From NCBI GenBank assembly GCA_032622095.1, contig CP136064.1, positions 254,018,484-254,082,483 of the forward strand: a DNA stretch of 64,000 nucleotides, given 5' to 3'. Shown in pieces: positions 43,127-55,379 of the stretch (the first letter of the stretch is position 1; each line of letters starts with the position of its first letter). This stretch comes from Siphonodentalium dalli. Taxonomy: Eukaryota; Mollusca; Scaphopoda; Gadilida; Siphonodentaliidae. The notes under the pieces are model-generated. The model made no database searches. It was given only the letters and a program-made list of their open reading frames with translations, and was not told where the DNA came from. The translations under genes and the position numbers were made by a program.

Positions 43127-44900
43127 TACTCGCTGAAGCGGCCGATGTCGGTGAATCGAAAACTAAAGTTAGCCGCTCTCGGCCAATCAGAATGCTTGCT
43201 TTTATTGACAAATACTCAATTGAATTACAATTACATATATATCATGCAATTCAAGATAAACACTAGAGATAAAAATGCGTTGTTTTTCTGTATCTGGGCG
43301 CCAAAAAGTCCAGATTTAACCGTTGTATGAGAACCTACTTCCGCTTGCTCTCTCGCGAGATACATTAGAGATAATTCGTATATCTTATAAAAAATTTCCC
43401 ATATATATACTCTAATATCCTTCTTCATCGGATAATTCGAGAGCTTTTTCACTCTTATAGGACTAACTATTAAATTTTCCACAAATTGTAAATATCATTC
43501 GATTTTGTATATCTTAGCGGCCATCTTGTGACAGACATTCTACCGATATGGTTTACGATTAAGCATTGTTTGTATGTATTTTATTTTATTACTAATTTGG
43601 TATTAGTTTGTACACCTACCACAGCAATTCAGAATTTTTCGATACCAACTGCCACCGTGGACGCCATCTTGGATTACAAAAAATGCTCAAATCGGTTTGT
43701 TATAGAGGATATATTCTTTTTCAAAATGGAATAAAAACAAACTTAGTCCATCATTTTCTTCAACTAATTGACAAAAGTAGTAAACTATTCGACTATCGGT
43801 CCCTTAAATATTGACTGGAAAATAATAAAAATGCAACCTATTTTTCTGAACAAATTTTGACTGAAGTTTCACCCAAGCCCGTGTTACTAACTGGAAGTCG
43901 TCATCTATAGATCACAATATTATCAATCATTATAATCGCCAAACCGAACCGAACAAAATTTCAAACTTAATATGTGTTTCCATGTCAGTAAATCCATTTA
44001 CCAAATTAAAAGAAAATATCGGAAAACAGTAAAAAACAGCCCCGAGAAGTAGACAATTGGGATCATAACTGGGACAAAATGGGCGGACTGAAGCCATAAT
44101 TGAAATTGTTGTATCGCTAATCAATAAACTAAATCAATTAATATATTTCATCGAATAATAATTAAGATATATCTTACAAAAATCACGTTCATGAGACAGA
44201 CACGTCCGGTTCGATACATCTCCATGTTGAAAACGTGCATGACACAGAACAAACATTGGCATTCGAAAAGCTTTCGGTCAATGTATTCAGTCTGTTCGGC
44301 GTATTATGTATTTAACAATGACCCTTAACGTGATGTGAAACACTCCGGTATGGTGATCAAATAGAAATGGAGAATAATCTTGTTCAAAGTAGTAATTTAT
44401 ACAAATAGTATATCCAAATTTACAACACACACCGTCATTCTTATATATGAATTGTTTAATGTTCTCCCAGCGTCAAACATGGCGCATGTATTTGACACAA
44501 GTATCATTTGTATCTTATATTTATAACGTTCATGTTTGTTGTGAAAGTCATGTTTTTCTTCTATGTGTATATATATGGCACCTAATTAGCTTAATCGCAT
44601 CTTCTTTTTTTCAAGTTAAAGTGTGTTTATTGATGAGGGCAAGCATTTCTAACAGCTCTAGATCTCCTGAATCAAATTCCGAAGACGTTGTGAAGAACAC
44701 ACGAAACTTGTCAGTTGTACAGGGACGTGGCGACAGGGGTTGGTTTGGGTGTCTTGACTCCACCTCGAACTTTGGTACAATTATCTTAGCGGTACAGTAA
44801 TTCATACATGATGCAAATCAGGATTCTTTTGACTAACTGTTCCAAATGATGATACAGCAAACTCAACAATCAAACCCGATTTTAAACAAGTACATATAAA
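43127..44900. other. Noncoding, with an inverted fragment of the 36.2 kb repeat
   Basis: 43290-43390 is the reverse of 36235-36325 (CCAAAAAGTCCAGATTTAAC; CTCTCGCGAGATACATTAGA). A frame of 117 residues at 44447-44800 is partly hydrophobic but has no recognisable family and is not called as a gene. Confidence 0.45.
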
Positions 44901-46704
44901 AACGTATGACTAACTCGGGGGAGGGGGTGACAGGTGATCTGTATATATGTTCAACTTGTTTTTGGTAGTCATGTTGCTTTTTCATTACCAATTAGAGATT
45001 TTTCAGAGTAATAACATATGGGAGTGGGGGTACCCTTAAGTGAGTCAGCACTTGCCGTCCTCCAATCCCACTGTCTGTATAAACAATGTATGTGTTATAT
45101 ATCATGTGTTATCTAAAATTGACAAATAAATATGTTTAAACTAAACTTTGGTACATTTACAGCAGTTGGAAATGTCATGCCTGACACAGCATTAGTTGGA
45201 CATTAATTTGACACCATAATGTGACCATATATAGGTTGGAATTGTTCTCATTGTTTGATTTTTCAACCAGTAAAAGTTGGTTATTTTACAATCTTAGGGT
45301 GTGTCAGGTTGGATATTTCCAAGAGGTTGCAAATGGAATTCTGTGAACCTGTGAGTGTGATGTTTGGTTCAAGGGGAGGGGGAATTTGGTGGAGCACCCC
45401 CATGGGAAACCTATAGCCACGTCCCTATAACTTGTACGTGTGGGTATTTAATAAATAAATTGACTGACATTTCCACTATCTACTCCTGAGATCCTAGAAT
45501 AAGCTTTACATTTGTGTTTGTGCGATTGGGGGATGCAGTTCACGTGCGATCACACGACCACAACATTAGCTTCATGGGCAAAGCTTTATTTTCTTACTAA
45601 TGCACAGCACGTTGGCCAAAATATGCCCCTGTTAATGCATTATGCAGAGACTATTGTGTAAAACGACTGCTTTAACGAAACAAAACATTTCAAATTTGAA
45701 ATTGCTCTAAGACTAGATAAAAATAAAAAATACTTTAATAGCAATATAAAGCAACCATAAGTCAATTTAAATATCTAAACATAATGATACAACATCAGAC
45801 ACAGCCTCAGGCATGAAATTTTACCAGATAGCAGGGCATACTGTCTGTTTAACAAACCTGCCATGACAATTTTGCACGACAGTAACTCTATTGGTGATGC
45901 CATCACCCCCCCCCGACTTGGGGTGGGACTACGGTCCCCGATAAGACTACTGGGTGCCGGAAAAGCTTAATTGGGTCAACTGTCACCTTTTCCCAATGGG
46001 GGGGGGGGGCTAACACTCCTCAAAATTGTGGGGAGGGGGGCTTTAGACCCCCTGACCCCCTAATGGTACCTGATGTCCACGCAAAATTCCCAGATTTATC
46101 ACTTTCTTTACTATCTACAGGCGAATCCATGGGTTTCTTCTTTAAATATGTCTAAAATGTGGTCATTATCATTTGAAAATAAGAAAATATGGAATTAACA
46201 ACTTATCATGGCGAGACGTGAAATTTCGTAAAATTCAAATTTGTCTTATGGGAATCACTGAACTAAATGGTTTCCCATAGGCGACAGTGTTAACGTTTCG
46301 GCCAAAGTCACTGAATTGAAGCATGCAGGCCATACCAGTGATGTTTACCAGCTAGATTGACACCAGTTTATCACGAAAATGCAAGAAAAATCATAGGTCA
46401 TGTGTTTACTTTTTAAAATAAATCCCCAAGTCTACGACAGGGCTATCTCACAGCCAAATTTGATCTGGAAAACCCCAGAACTAAAGCAGCTAGTTAAATA
46501 AATTTCCCGCTCACAAAATTCCATTCCCCCATTCATTCACCAGTTTAAATTATTTAGATATAATGTACAAATCAAATAAACGCGATGTGATCCTTTAATA
46601 ACGTGTCGCATGTATCAGGTGAAGGTCATTCTTCAGTTACCTTCACCTTTAGTGTTCCACGGTGTACTCGCTCCCCGACTCTAGAACACATTTAGCTCCC
46701 TGAT
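44901..46704. other. Noncoding stretch with homopolymer runs
   Basis: C and G runs at about 45907-45915 and 46000-46010. No credible frame or RNA gene. Confidence 0.45.
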
Positions 46705-47430
46705 TCCTATATATCTCTCAGTTAAATGGCGATATCCACTATTAAAAACATCAATTCGCAAAGCGGAGTGTTCCCTCAATGAGATAGCGACCACAACTTG
46801 CTCTCACTCCGATAAATTTATTAGAAATTCCGACTCATTTCCGCTTTTATCATAAATAGTAGACACTTTCTGACGTTAGGTAGTTCGTTTGAAACATAAT
46901 GATCAGTCTTATAGATGGCGGATAATGCGTGTATCAATAGAAAAATATATGTTTAATTAACCATAAAATTGTCCAACATGCAGAGCGGTTCGCAAAAATA
47001 ACTTCGGGTATCAAAGCCGCAGATCGATCCTGCGATGAGATGGGATGTCAAAGATGCGAATGATATGCTTCACATTACAAACCGTTTCTGCTTGAAAATA
47101 TCCCAATTATCATTCGGACAGACGGGCACATGGATCATCTTTAGGGATGGGTGCATGCGCAAGGGTGAAAACATGTATGTTTGTTTGTGTTTCATATATG
47201 TCATATTAATAGTATAGGCTATGCTGTGTTATTCGACAGTATAGGCCCGGAACTGTGCAACGAATGGAAACATTGAATCATTGTAAATCATGAGTTAGCA
47301 GGGACGGGCTGGAGGGTCCCTGTTAGGGGTGTTCACCTATAGTCTCTAAATGCACCCCTTCCAGTAATTTCTATTTGCACCCCATGTTAGGTTCGAGTTT
47401 TCATCGAGTTTAAAACGGGTTCTTTCAACA
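46705..47430. repeat. Long inverted duplication, left arm
   Basis: Pairs in reverse with 52440-53194: CTCTCAGTTAAATGGCGATA, GTTCCCTCAATGAGATAGCG, GATCGATCCTGCGATGAGAT, AGTATAGGCTATGCTGTGTT, AACCTAACATGGGGTGCAAA (reverse form) and CATCGAGT...ACGGGTTCTT. Divergence is moderate. The arms are separated by 5 kb containing a hAT-like element. Confidence 0.85.
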
Positions 47431-48310
47431 TTCGCAAATATAGATATAGCGAGTACTACAGCATCATACAATTAATAGCTGCGTGGGGTTCATGAGATTC
47501 CAACGTTTCAACCCATAAAACACATGCATGATAGCACAACATCTCGATGTTATGCATGAAACGGTCATTAAATATGTCTCATGTATACTCGATTTTTTAT
47601 TTGTGGTGTACGCATATATTACCTGCACCAATGAAGCGTCATTTTCCCCTCCCTTAATTTCCATATGATAGAGACACTCGTCAAGCATGCACGGATAAGC
47701 ATAATATCCTGGAATATCCTGGACATTACGCAATTCGAAGTACCTTCATGTGAGATGAATTATTTAGCCCTTTCTTTGTAATAAATGGAATAATGACATT
47801 CAATTATAAAAAAACTGGTATAAGGGTGTATTATATTAATTATGAGGGATGTTCAGGTAATATGAGCAGAAGAAAGATAGAAATATACACTATGACATTT
47901 TCATATAATGGGGAGGTTTAGATTGATAAACCGTCTAACGTGGCCCTTCCAACATTACTGGCTATTAATCCGAGAGCCTGCTGGGTTTTATTTGCACAAT
48001 CGCGTACGAAAGGTTTGATGCCTCAAATTTGTTACACCCCAGGAATGTTCAAATAAATCAGATTTTCTAAGTTCCGCATTCCTCCAGAGACCCCACACCC
48101 CCCATAATGACTTATATTTGCACTTATGAGTACGAAGCTGATTTTTATAATATTAATAGTGATCCAGGAATCACTGATCAACAATACGCAATTTCTGAAA
48201 CGCGAATCACTTCTATTTGCACGTTCGAGTACAAAGCTATAATATAATTTATATATGCATCAGATGAGTGTCAAATGCAACACATAAATGTTATCCAAAT
48301 ATATCCAACT
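47431..48310. other. Noncoding stretch
   Basis: Weak direct similarity GCACTTATGAGTACGAAGCTGA (48120) and GCACGTTCGAGTACAAAGCTA (48218). No gene. Confidence 0.4.
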
Positions 48311-48640
48311 AGCTGGTGGGCCCGACTTCGTCGAAAGGCTCGATTTGACCATGAATTGACCATTTTGAAGGTCAAGGTCAGGTCGGGGTCACGATTTGAC
48401 CCGTCGAAAACAGTCCCCGGTCAAAAGTACCCCTAGGTATCAAATTTCGTCGAAATCCGTTTGACCTTGAATTGACCATTTTTAAGGTCAAGGTCAGGTC
48501 GGGTTCACGACCAATCCAAAACACTCCCCGGACAAAAGTACACCTAGGTAACAAATTTCGTCGAAATCCGTCCTGCAGTTTTTCCGGCCATAGCTAACAG
48601 ACAAACAAACAGACAGAAGTCCCAAAATATATATTAGATC
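48311..48640. mobile_element. Interspersed repeat of the GGTGGGCCCGACTTCG family
   Basis: It begins AGCTGGTGGGCCCGACTTCG and contains tandem TTGAATTGACCATTTT..AAGGTCAAGGTCAGGTCGGG modules. It ends CATAGCTAACAGACAAAC..AGAAGTCCCAAAATATATATTAGAT. A second end of the same family lies at 48955-49020. The shared ends mark a mobile or SINE-like family; its class is not determined. Confidence 0.65.
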
Positions 48641-49024
48641 ATTTCAAGGCGAAGGTCACCTCGGGCGGAAAAACTGACCCGATGAAAATCTCCCTCATTC
48701 CCAGGAACCCCTAAGTACGAACACAACACGCTCATGTCTGTACACAGACACAACACGCTCATGTCTGGACACATTCACGCTCTTTATCAACGACACTGCG
48801 GATATGAACGCTTTTTAACTATCACGCGATTAACCCATGAATTTCCATTGCGGTGGCGGGGGTTTGGAGAATGAGTGCTCTGATGTTTTCAGAAGCGGTG
48901 CGATGACACTCCATCTGGAATTTTACCCTTAGATAGGAAGTTTGGGCTCAATCCGTCCGGCAGTTTTCCAGACCATAGCTAACAGACAAACAGACAAACA
49001 AACAGAAGTCCCATAATATAATTT

Positions 49025-49540
49025 GATGAGTGTCCAATCCCACTTGCCGAGGGTCCCAAACCATCCAAGGAGCGTAAATCCACGCAACGGGTGTCTCAAC
49101 CCAACATCTTAGTTAATATGCTATACCAAACAAACAGTTCATAGAATGGTGTCACAAATCAGCCAACTAGAGTCTCGAAACGCCCAATATGTATCCCAAA
49201 CCATCCAAACGGTGTCCAACCCCGCTCAGACGAGTGTTCCAAAACACCCCATTCAACTCAACGAGCGTCTCAAACCATCAATTGAGAACCCCAAACCATC
49301 CACTGGGTGTCCCACGCCATTTAATGACTGTTCATAACCATCCAAATGGGCGTCACGTGTATCACGATGATTACCTCAAACCATCAGAACCAGAAGTGTC
49401 TAAAACAATTGGTGTCTAAAACCATCCCATTCAAAATGTCCCACAACCCAACTAATGAGTGTCCCAACTAGTGTACAAAACCATCATCGAATATCTCAAA
49501 CCAACCAGCGAGTGTCTCGTGGTTTCGTAAACCAATTGGA
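49025..49540. repeat. Degenerate 24-bp-type array
   Basis: The phrase GTGTCCCAAACCATCCAA and variants recur irregularly every 20-35 bases. Low-conservation minisatellite. Overlapping frames rich in Pro/Asn/His come from it. Confidence 0.65.
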
Positions 49541-50659
49541 TGGGATGGAACACACTTGATGGTCTTAAATACTCTATTGAGGGTTTTGTACACTATTTTG
49601 GATATATTGAGATGACAATTAGCAAATGGTTTGTGTTCCAGTTGGGTCACCCCCGTGTACTTGATATCGCCAAAATCGTTTTCAAAGAAAACCCCGCATA
49701 TTTAGATAATTTAAATAATTTCGGCCAAATTTGTGGACTGAAATGGTCACCCACTGTGTAGGAACTGTTACATCGGAAGTCGTTCTATCGCCGATTTGTG
49801 ATGGTTCTTGACTGATTTGTGACGGTTCCTGATGATCCAAATTATACATTTTCGCGAGTTTTTGACAGTTAAAACGCAATTTTTGAGCCATCTAGGTGAT
49901 AATTCGATTAGTTTTTCCATTCCCCTCATAATCTATGGTCCCAAATAACGTAATCATAATGAAAATCCTATTGTGCGAGTAATAACAACGACGAAAACTG
50001 CGAATTGTGATATCTCGATCGGTTCTCTCCCGATCGAGTCGGTTCTCTCTCAATTTAATCGGTTCTGTCCGGGAAATACGATGACTATTATTTGGAAGGA
50101 TACGTGAAAATAACCAAGCGAACACAACGAAATATCAATTTTGTTGAATTTACACCACTTATGATCAATTTCGGTGAGTTACACTGCCTTCTTATACATA
50201 TTATTATGTGTCAACGGTAGTAACAGAATTTTTCACTTTATTGTGACGCAAAGCATGCAATTTGACATGAATGGTCAATGTGAACTGCGAAGACTGATTT
50301 TCCACGAACAAACCAATCATAATGGTCGACTGATTCACAATGGCCGCCACTTTGTTTCAACATAGACGCCACTTTTTTTCTTCAAAATGGCCGCCACTGT
50401 TTTTTTTAAAAAGTCGCAATTTTCAGCTTCTATTAAACTTATACGAACCACGTGACTTCCATTCCTTCTCCGAACATGGCCGCCGCCCATGCAGAGGAGT
50501 CCATATAGGTGACCCATGCCATTTCTCGGTTCCTTTATATATTAAGGTCAAACAAAGGGTGCTGTAAGTTACCCCCAAGACGCATTAAAGAGTCACCAGA
50601 AACCCCACCCAAAACTGACGGCGGTCAACTGAATTTGGACCGGGGGAGTGTACTAACGT

Positions 50660-51395
50660 CAGTAATGCAGAAAAGAGACTTTTGAGACTAAAGGAATTAG
50701 AGTCATTCTTATCGAAACAACATTATCCAAAAGGTTTGATTACAAATGGGATTCAGAGAGCCCAACTTATTCCAGAAAATGAATTACGGACTGCCAAACA
50801 GAAGTCCTCAGAAACTAACATTATATATTCCTTTTGTGACAACACACAATCCACACCACTTTAATATATCTACAAAAGCCCAAGAATTACTACAAATTCT
50901 TCATACCAGTAATAAAATGCGATCTTTGGTGACCAAAGCGGACATTTTACCCAGCAAGCGTCAACCAAGGAACCTAAAACGCATGCTCACTGGTGCTAAA
51001 TTCACAACAAACAGATCTAAGTAATATAAAGTCAACAAATATGGCGATCCCAGATGTAAAGCGTGCCAGCACATCATAGAAGGAAATACTATTACCCTTA
51101 AAACGGTATGAAGATATACACCAATGCCGATATGACGTGCAAGACAGTAAATCTGATATACTGTATAATGTGTGATGGATGCGGAGAAAGCTATATTGGG
51201 GAAACTGGCAATAGTGTGGTTGAGCGTAAGCAGCCAGAATATAGGAAGATTCCATTGAGTGCCCATCTGGACGATTGTGGCAGAAAGAGTTTCCATGTCT
51301 TCCCGTTCTGCAAGATGTACAAGAACAAAATACATCGCAAGATTCGGGAAGATTTCTTCAAAATCCTGTTCAAAGCAAAACTAAATGCTGACTAA
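50660..51395 (+). pseudogene. Penelope-like element C-terminus with GIY-YIG endonuclease
   Basis: It reads in three frames: RLKELESFLSKQHYPKGLI (50680 on); IPFVTTHNPHHFN and SKRQPRNLKRMLTGAKFT (50840-51000), the hallmark linker; CKACQHIIEGNTI, a Cys/His finger; and finally VNLIYCIMCDGCGESYIGETGNS...R (51150-51225), the GIY-YIG nuclease core, followed by LSAHLDDCGRKSFHVFPFCK and a Lys/Arg-rich end to the TAA at 51393. The RT domain is missing and at least two frameshifts or stops occur, so it is inactive. Penelope-like elements normally encode RT followed by GIY-YIG. Confidence 0.92.
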
Positions 51396-51460
51396 TGACG
51401 TAATAGCCGGAAGTGCATGGGAGAGTTATCTCCCTTGCGTCTATTACGTACGACAATAAC

Positions 51461-51508
51461 AGTCTACTGAAGAGTGCAATGATACTAAGCACGAAAGGCC
51501 TCTAGACT
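51461..51508 (+). ncRNA. Hammerhead ribozyme (type I, minimal, Penelope-associated)
   Basis: All invariant core positions are present. Stem I AGTCTA (51461-51466) pairs with TAGACT (51503-51508). Box CTGAAGA (CUGANGA) is at 51467-51473. Stem II GTGC/GCAC (51474-51477, 51489-51492) has an 11-base loop. GAAA is at 51493-51496. Helix III is the tiny palindrome AGGCCT (51496-51501), and the predicted cleavage site is after C51502. A loop-less stem III is the published signature of the Penelope-like hammerheads, which act best as dimers. It lies 60-110 bases after the GIY-YIG stop codon, as in those elements. Activity is predicted, not shown. Confidence 0.88.
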
Positions 51509-51559
51509 TACACATGTATTAAATGATCGTTTTATAAGTCATGTCTCCATTCTTTTGGA

Positions 51560-51560
51560 T

Positions 51561-51627
<67 letters not shown>
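51560..51627. repeat. Compound microsatellite (CA)n(TA)n
   Basis: CA to about 51588, then TA to about 51627, just after the Penelope-like fragment. Confidence 0.97.
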
Positions 51628-51631
<4 letters not shown>

Positions 51632-52439
51632 CAACATTTCTTGTATTTGCAACCAATCTTATAAATCCTTAGAAATTACTTAGACAAAATTTGGAAGCTC
51701 GAATGAGCCATGTCTATTTAAATTAACAGAATATCATGGCAGTAGATGTCTAATTTCATTGGGTCAATTATGCCGGCGTGCACGATTATATATGATCCAA
51801 TACCGAACATGACTTTTAATATGTTGTATCTGCCACTCGAAGTGAAGGTAATGCCACTTAATCTTCTGTTATAATAGATTGCTATACTCTTATTTCTTAA
51901 TACACTTGTTGAATTATGTAGGTAACATCCGCTACAACCACTATCGGGTTTAAACGTTTGTTACACACAACTAAATGATCCCAAAGTGCAGATATCGTTC
52001 GAATAAATATCATGTAAAGAACCGTCACAGCCCTGATTACCTTGAAATAGAACCGTAACAGAAGAATAACACAGGTACAATTTATACTCAGTGTTCGTCT
52101 TCAGAATGCGTTTCACATTCGGTATGCTACCGAAAACAAAGAAATTACGTTTACAAAGCTTGAGTTTCAGTGATTACATGTTGATAATTACACGTTAACT
52201 CGCTATATCCGAGTTAATTGTGATCTAAAGTTCAGGTTTCGGTAAAACGGCACTTTCTGTTCGTTCAAGAAAGTTTAATGTATTTAAGATATATAAATTT
52301 TGGAACCATAAGGAACCGTAACAAATCAGTCAAGAACCATCACAATACCACCGATATAATGACTTCCGAGGTAACAGTTCCTACACAGTGTGATCACCAG
52401 ATGAATAAAATCTAAACATATGGGTTGTCATGTCCAACA

Positions 52440-53194
52440 GTTGGAAGAACCCGTTGTATACTCGATGAAAACTCGAACCTAACACGAGGGTGCAAATAGA
52501 CGTTACTAGAAGGAGATGAATTTAGAAACTATATGTGAACACCCCTAACAGGGACCATCTAGCCACGTCCCTGCTAACTCATGATTTACACTGATTTAAT
52601 GTTTCCATTCGTTGTACAGTTCCGGGCCTATAATGTCGAATAACACAGCATAGCCTATACTATTAATATGACATTAGAACATAAAACACAAACAAACATA
52701 AACGTGTTCACCCTTGCACGTGCACCCCACCCTAAATATGATCCATGTGCCGGTCTGTTTTCAAGCAGAAACGGTCAAAATGTGAAGCATATCATTCGTA
52801 TCTTTGACATCCCAGCTCTGGTTTGGCGACATCTCATCGCAGGATCGATCTGCGGCTTTGATACCCGAAGTTATGGTGGGTACCCACACTTGGGTGCAGG
52901 TAGTATTTTTGCGAACCGCTCTGCAGGCTAGACAATTTTATGGTTAATTAAACATATATTTGTCTATTGATGCAAGCATTATCCGTCATCTATGACTGAT
53001 AAATATGTTTCAAACAAACTACCTAACGTCAAAAAGTGTCTACTATTTATGACAAAATCGGAAATGAGTCGGAATTTCTATTAAATTTATCTGGGTGAGA
53101 GCAAGCTATGGTCGCTATCCCATTGAGGGAACATTCCGCTTTGCGAAATTATGTTTTGAATAGCGGATATCACCATTTAACTGGGAGATATATA
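52440..53194. repeat. Long inverted duplication, right arm
   Basis: Reverse complement of 46705-47430 over its full length, with extra bases such as a GGGTACCCACACTTGGGTGC stretch near 52878. Frames at 52668-52931 and 53115-53348 do not correspond to protein-like sequence in the other arm. Confidence 0.85.
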
Positions 53195-53724
53195 GCTTCA
53201 TCTGATGGAAGATATGTTCATTTATCAAAACCGCATTATCTGGATTGGTGATACCCTCGGGTTTGGTGATACCACGTACACGGGGGTGAGGTAGACCGTA
53301 AAGGTGGCTCAAACTATGTGACCACCTGTTTTCAAAAATCCACCCCATCCATGCAACTTACTATAATTAAAAAAAGCTATCGAACAATAAACTAAAAACG
53401 TTTAGCGCTCAGTTGTGATTTCCCGCGGGTCATCCTGCATTTAATCCCGCTGCGGGCAGTAATCACCGGTGCAGGCGTCAGGAAAACACCACATCGGACT
53501 ATAACAGTTTGAGTTCTTCATACCAGGCCAGTCTAATTAATTAAGGTATTTAGTTTTTTTCAAAATTTGATAGAGTCCAAATAAGGGATTCTGTACACAT
53601 ATATTAGTAATCACAGAAACTTTGCCAATTGATGCAACATTTTAAGAGTATACTTCATGGTGGATTATGTTCGAAATACAAAATGTGAATTTTATAGAGA
53701 TTTAAAAAAATAATAACTACAGGC
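53195..53724. other. Noncoding stretch
   Basis: No supported feature. CATCCTGCATTTAATCCCGC/GCGGG phrases near 53420-53460 are weakly inverted. Confidence 0.4.
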
Positions 53725-53845
53725 AAGGATAGGATATTTTATTTAAATATACACATATTAATGTATAATACATTTGACAAATATTATGTTGTATATTCGA
53801 GGGGTGGCATAGTCAGGCTAGACTGTCTTACTGCCACCCCCTTAA
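53725..53845 (-). mobile_element. Retroelement 3' tail with stem-loop, second copy
   Basis: On the minus strand: stem-loop with arms GGGGGTGGCAGTAAGACAG and the facing ATGCCACCCC, then AATAAAATATCCTATCC. Same layout as 5922-6048. Confidence 0.55.
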
Positions 53846-55379
53846 AAATGAAAAGATGTTATGATAGGCGGTCATGATTTCTTGTACAATGCACGGCTAT
53901 ATAATTATGTATCACACAATGGGTGTATTATATACATGGAGGGTATACGTCTAGATAAATTGTTTATTGGTTAGTCGATGGTTTGTCTCTTTCTTGTCAG
54001 TGGGTTGTTCCTTGAACGTCGAGTAGGAATGTACTGAGTGAGGTTGAGGATTGCGGTATAGGGGAAGTCACTTATTGAGGAGCTACCACACAGTCGGGAC
54101 ATCTTTGATTGTTGCATTTAATTGCTGCTGCATATTTTGTAATGCAATCGGCATGTAAACGTCGTTTAAATGTGTGTCTGGATTGGTATGATGTAAATTC
54201 GTTATCTAAGTTGTTCCATATAGTGCAATGGTCCAAGAAAAACAATGTCCATATCTAAGAATCAAATATGGGAATGTGTACTGAACACTGTGATGAATGA
54301 TGTACTATAACAAATATATTATATTTCTTGAGTGTTCTTTGCAAAATTTACTTTGAACCAGTTGAAGTGAAGTGCAATTCCCGTCCCGATGCCACTGAGG
54401 TCAAGTGAGGACAGGTATTCTCGACTGGGGTGGAATCGGAATAGACCGCCTCGTCAAAACCATGTTTGGTTTTAGTGGATCTGTTCACACATCAATGTTT
54501 ATTCAATTGTGATGAGTTGCACATTTATCGAGAATTTGTAGGCCTGCGCTTCGTCGCATATCAATAAACACAGTCATAGTGCACGTGGTGATACAGATAA
54601 CTCGATTTCATTTTCTTTCAAATTCACTGGACTGGAGACTGTCACGGTTGGGTGGAGACTAGAGTCGGTAAATTTATGACTCGAATCTGCATATTAATGT
54701 CAATAATAATGGATTAGGCCTATTATTATGGTAATTGGTATGTATTTACAAACTATCTTATATAATTCTGTTTCATCCTCAAAATATTTTAGTATGCCTG
54801 GTGGATATGATTTCAGCGGTTCTGCACCCAGCCATGTCCATGTTTATTTACATCGCATGCCTTTTGAATTTGAGTCACGTGAAAATTAAAATATATTTTA
54901 AATATTTGAGTGTGAATTTGTGTCACCAGCTTCGTAACTCAGGTTAAATCGTGCCTTAATAATAGCCTATGAGTATGAAGCCGTTGATCATACTAGTATA
55001 CATTGTTGATGTTCTTATGCTCATCAGTATCAATCAATCAATGTTTATTGTTTGACATTTTGAATTACCATACATACATATATGAGTGTTTTGGGGTCTT
55101 CCCACATACCATATATTAAAGGTGCCTACCCTAAACTTTTATTGGGTCTCCAGTAAATTTACATCACCTCTATGTCCAGATATTGTGTTTTTGTCAAATA
55201 CAATTATCAAATTAATATATTTTGAAACTCTATTGGATTATATATACCTAAACTTTACATTGGTACACGTATACATTTATCATCCTAAGTACGTGCAGAT
55301 CAACACCGACGAACAAACATGCGAAGAGGTAGACTGATTATGGCAGCAATGATATAGAGAAAATACAATTTGAAATGGC
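53846..55379. other. Noncoding stretch
   Basis: No gene or RNA recognised. The frames at 54735-54947 and 55086-55337 are hydrophobic and AT-driven, without family features. Confidence 0.4.

Larger units (their letters stand above)
49752..52390. mobile_element. hAT-like element, 2.64 kb, non-autonomous
   Basis: Terminal inverted repeats CACTGTGTAGGAACTGTTAC (49752) and GTAACAGTTCCTACACAGTG (to 52390) extend further inward (GAAGTCGTTCTATCG; GGTTCTTGACTGATTTG). The flanks TGGTCACC (49744-49751) and TGATCACC (52391-52398) differ at one base and fit an 8-bp target duplication. No transposase was found. The interior contains a Penelope-like fragment (50660-51520) and a CA/TA microsatellite. The right half also occurs at 40140-40807. 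Confidence 0.85.

Noticed and set aside
44447-44800. 117-residue frame with hydrophobic N-terminal half
   Set aside because: No recognisable family, no supporting copy and no splice or promoter context; open frames of this length are expected by chance here.
49146-49419. Pro/Asn-rich frames
   Set aside because: They coincide with the degenerate CCAAACCATCC array.
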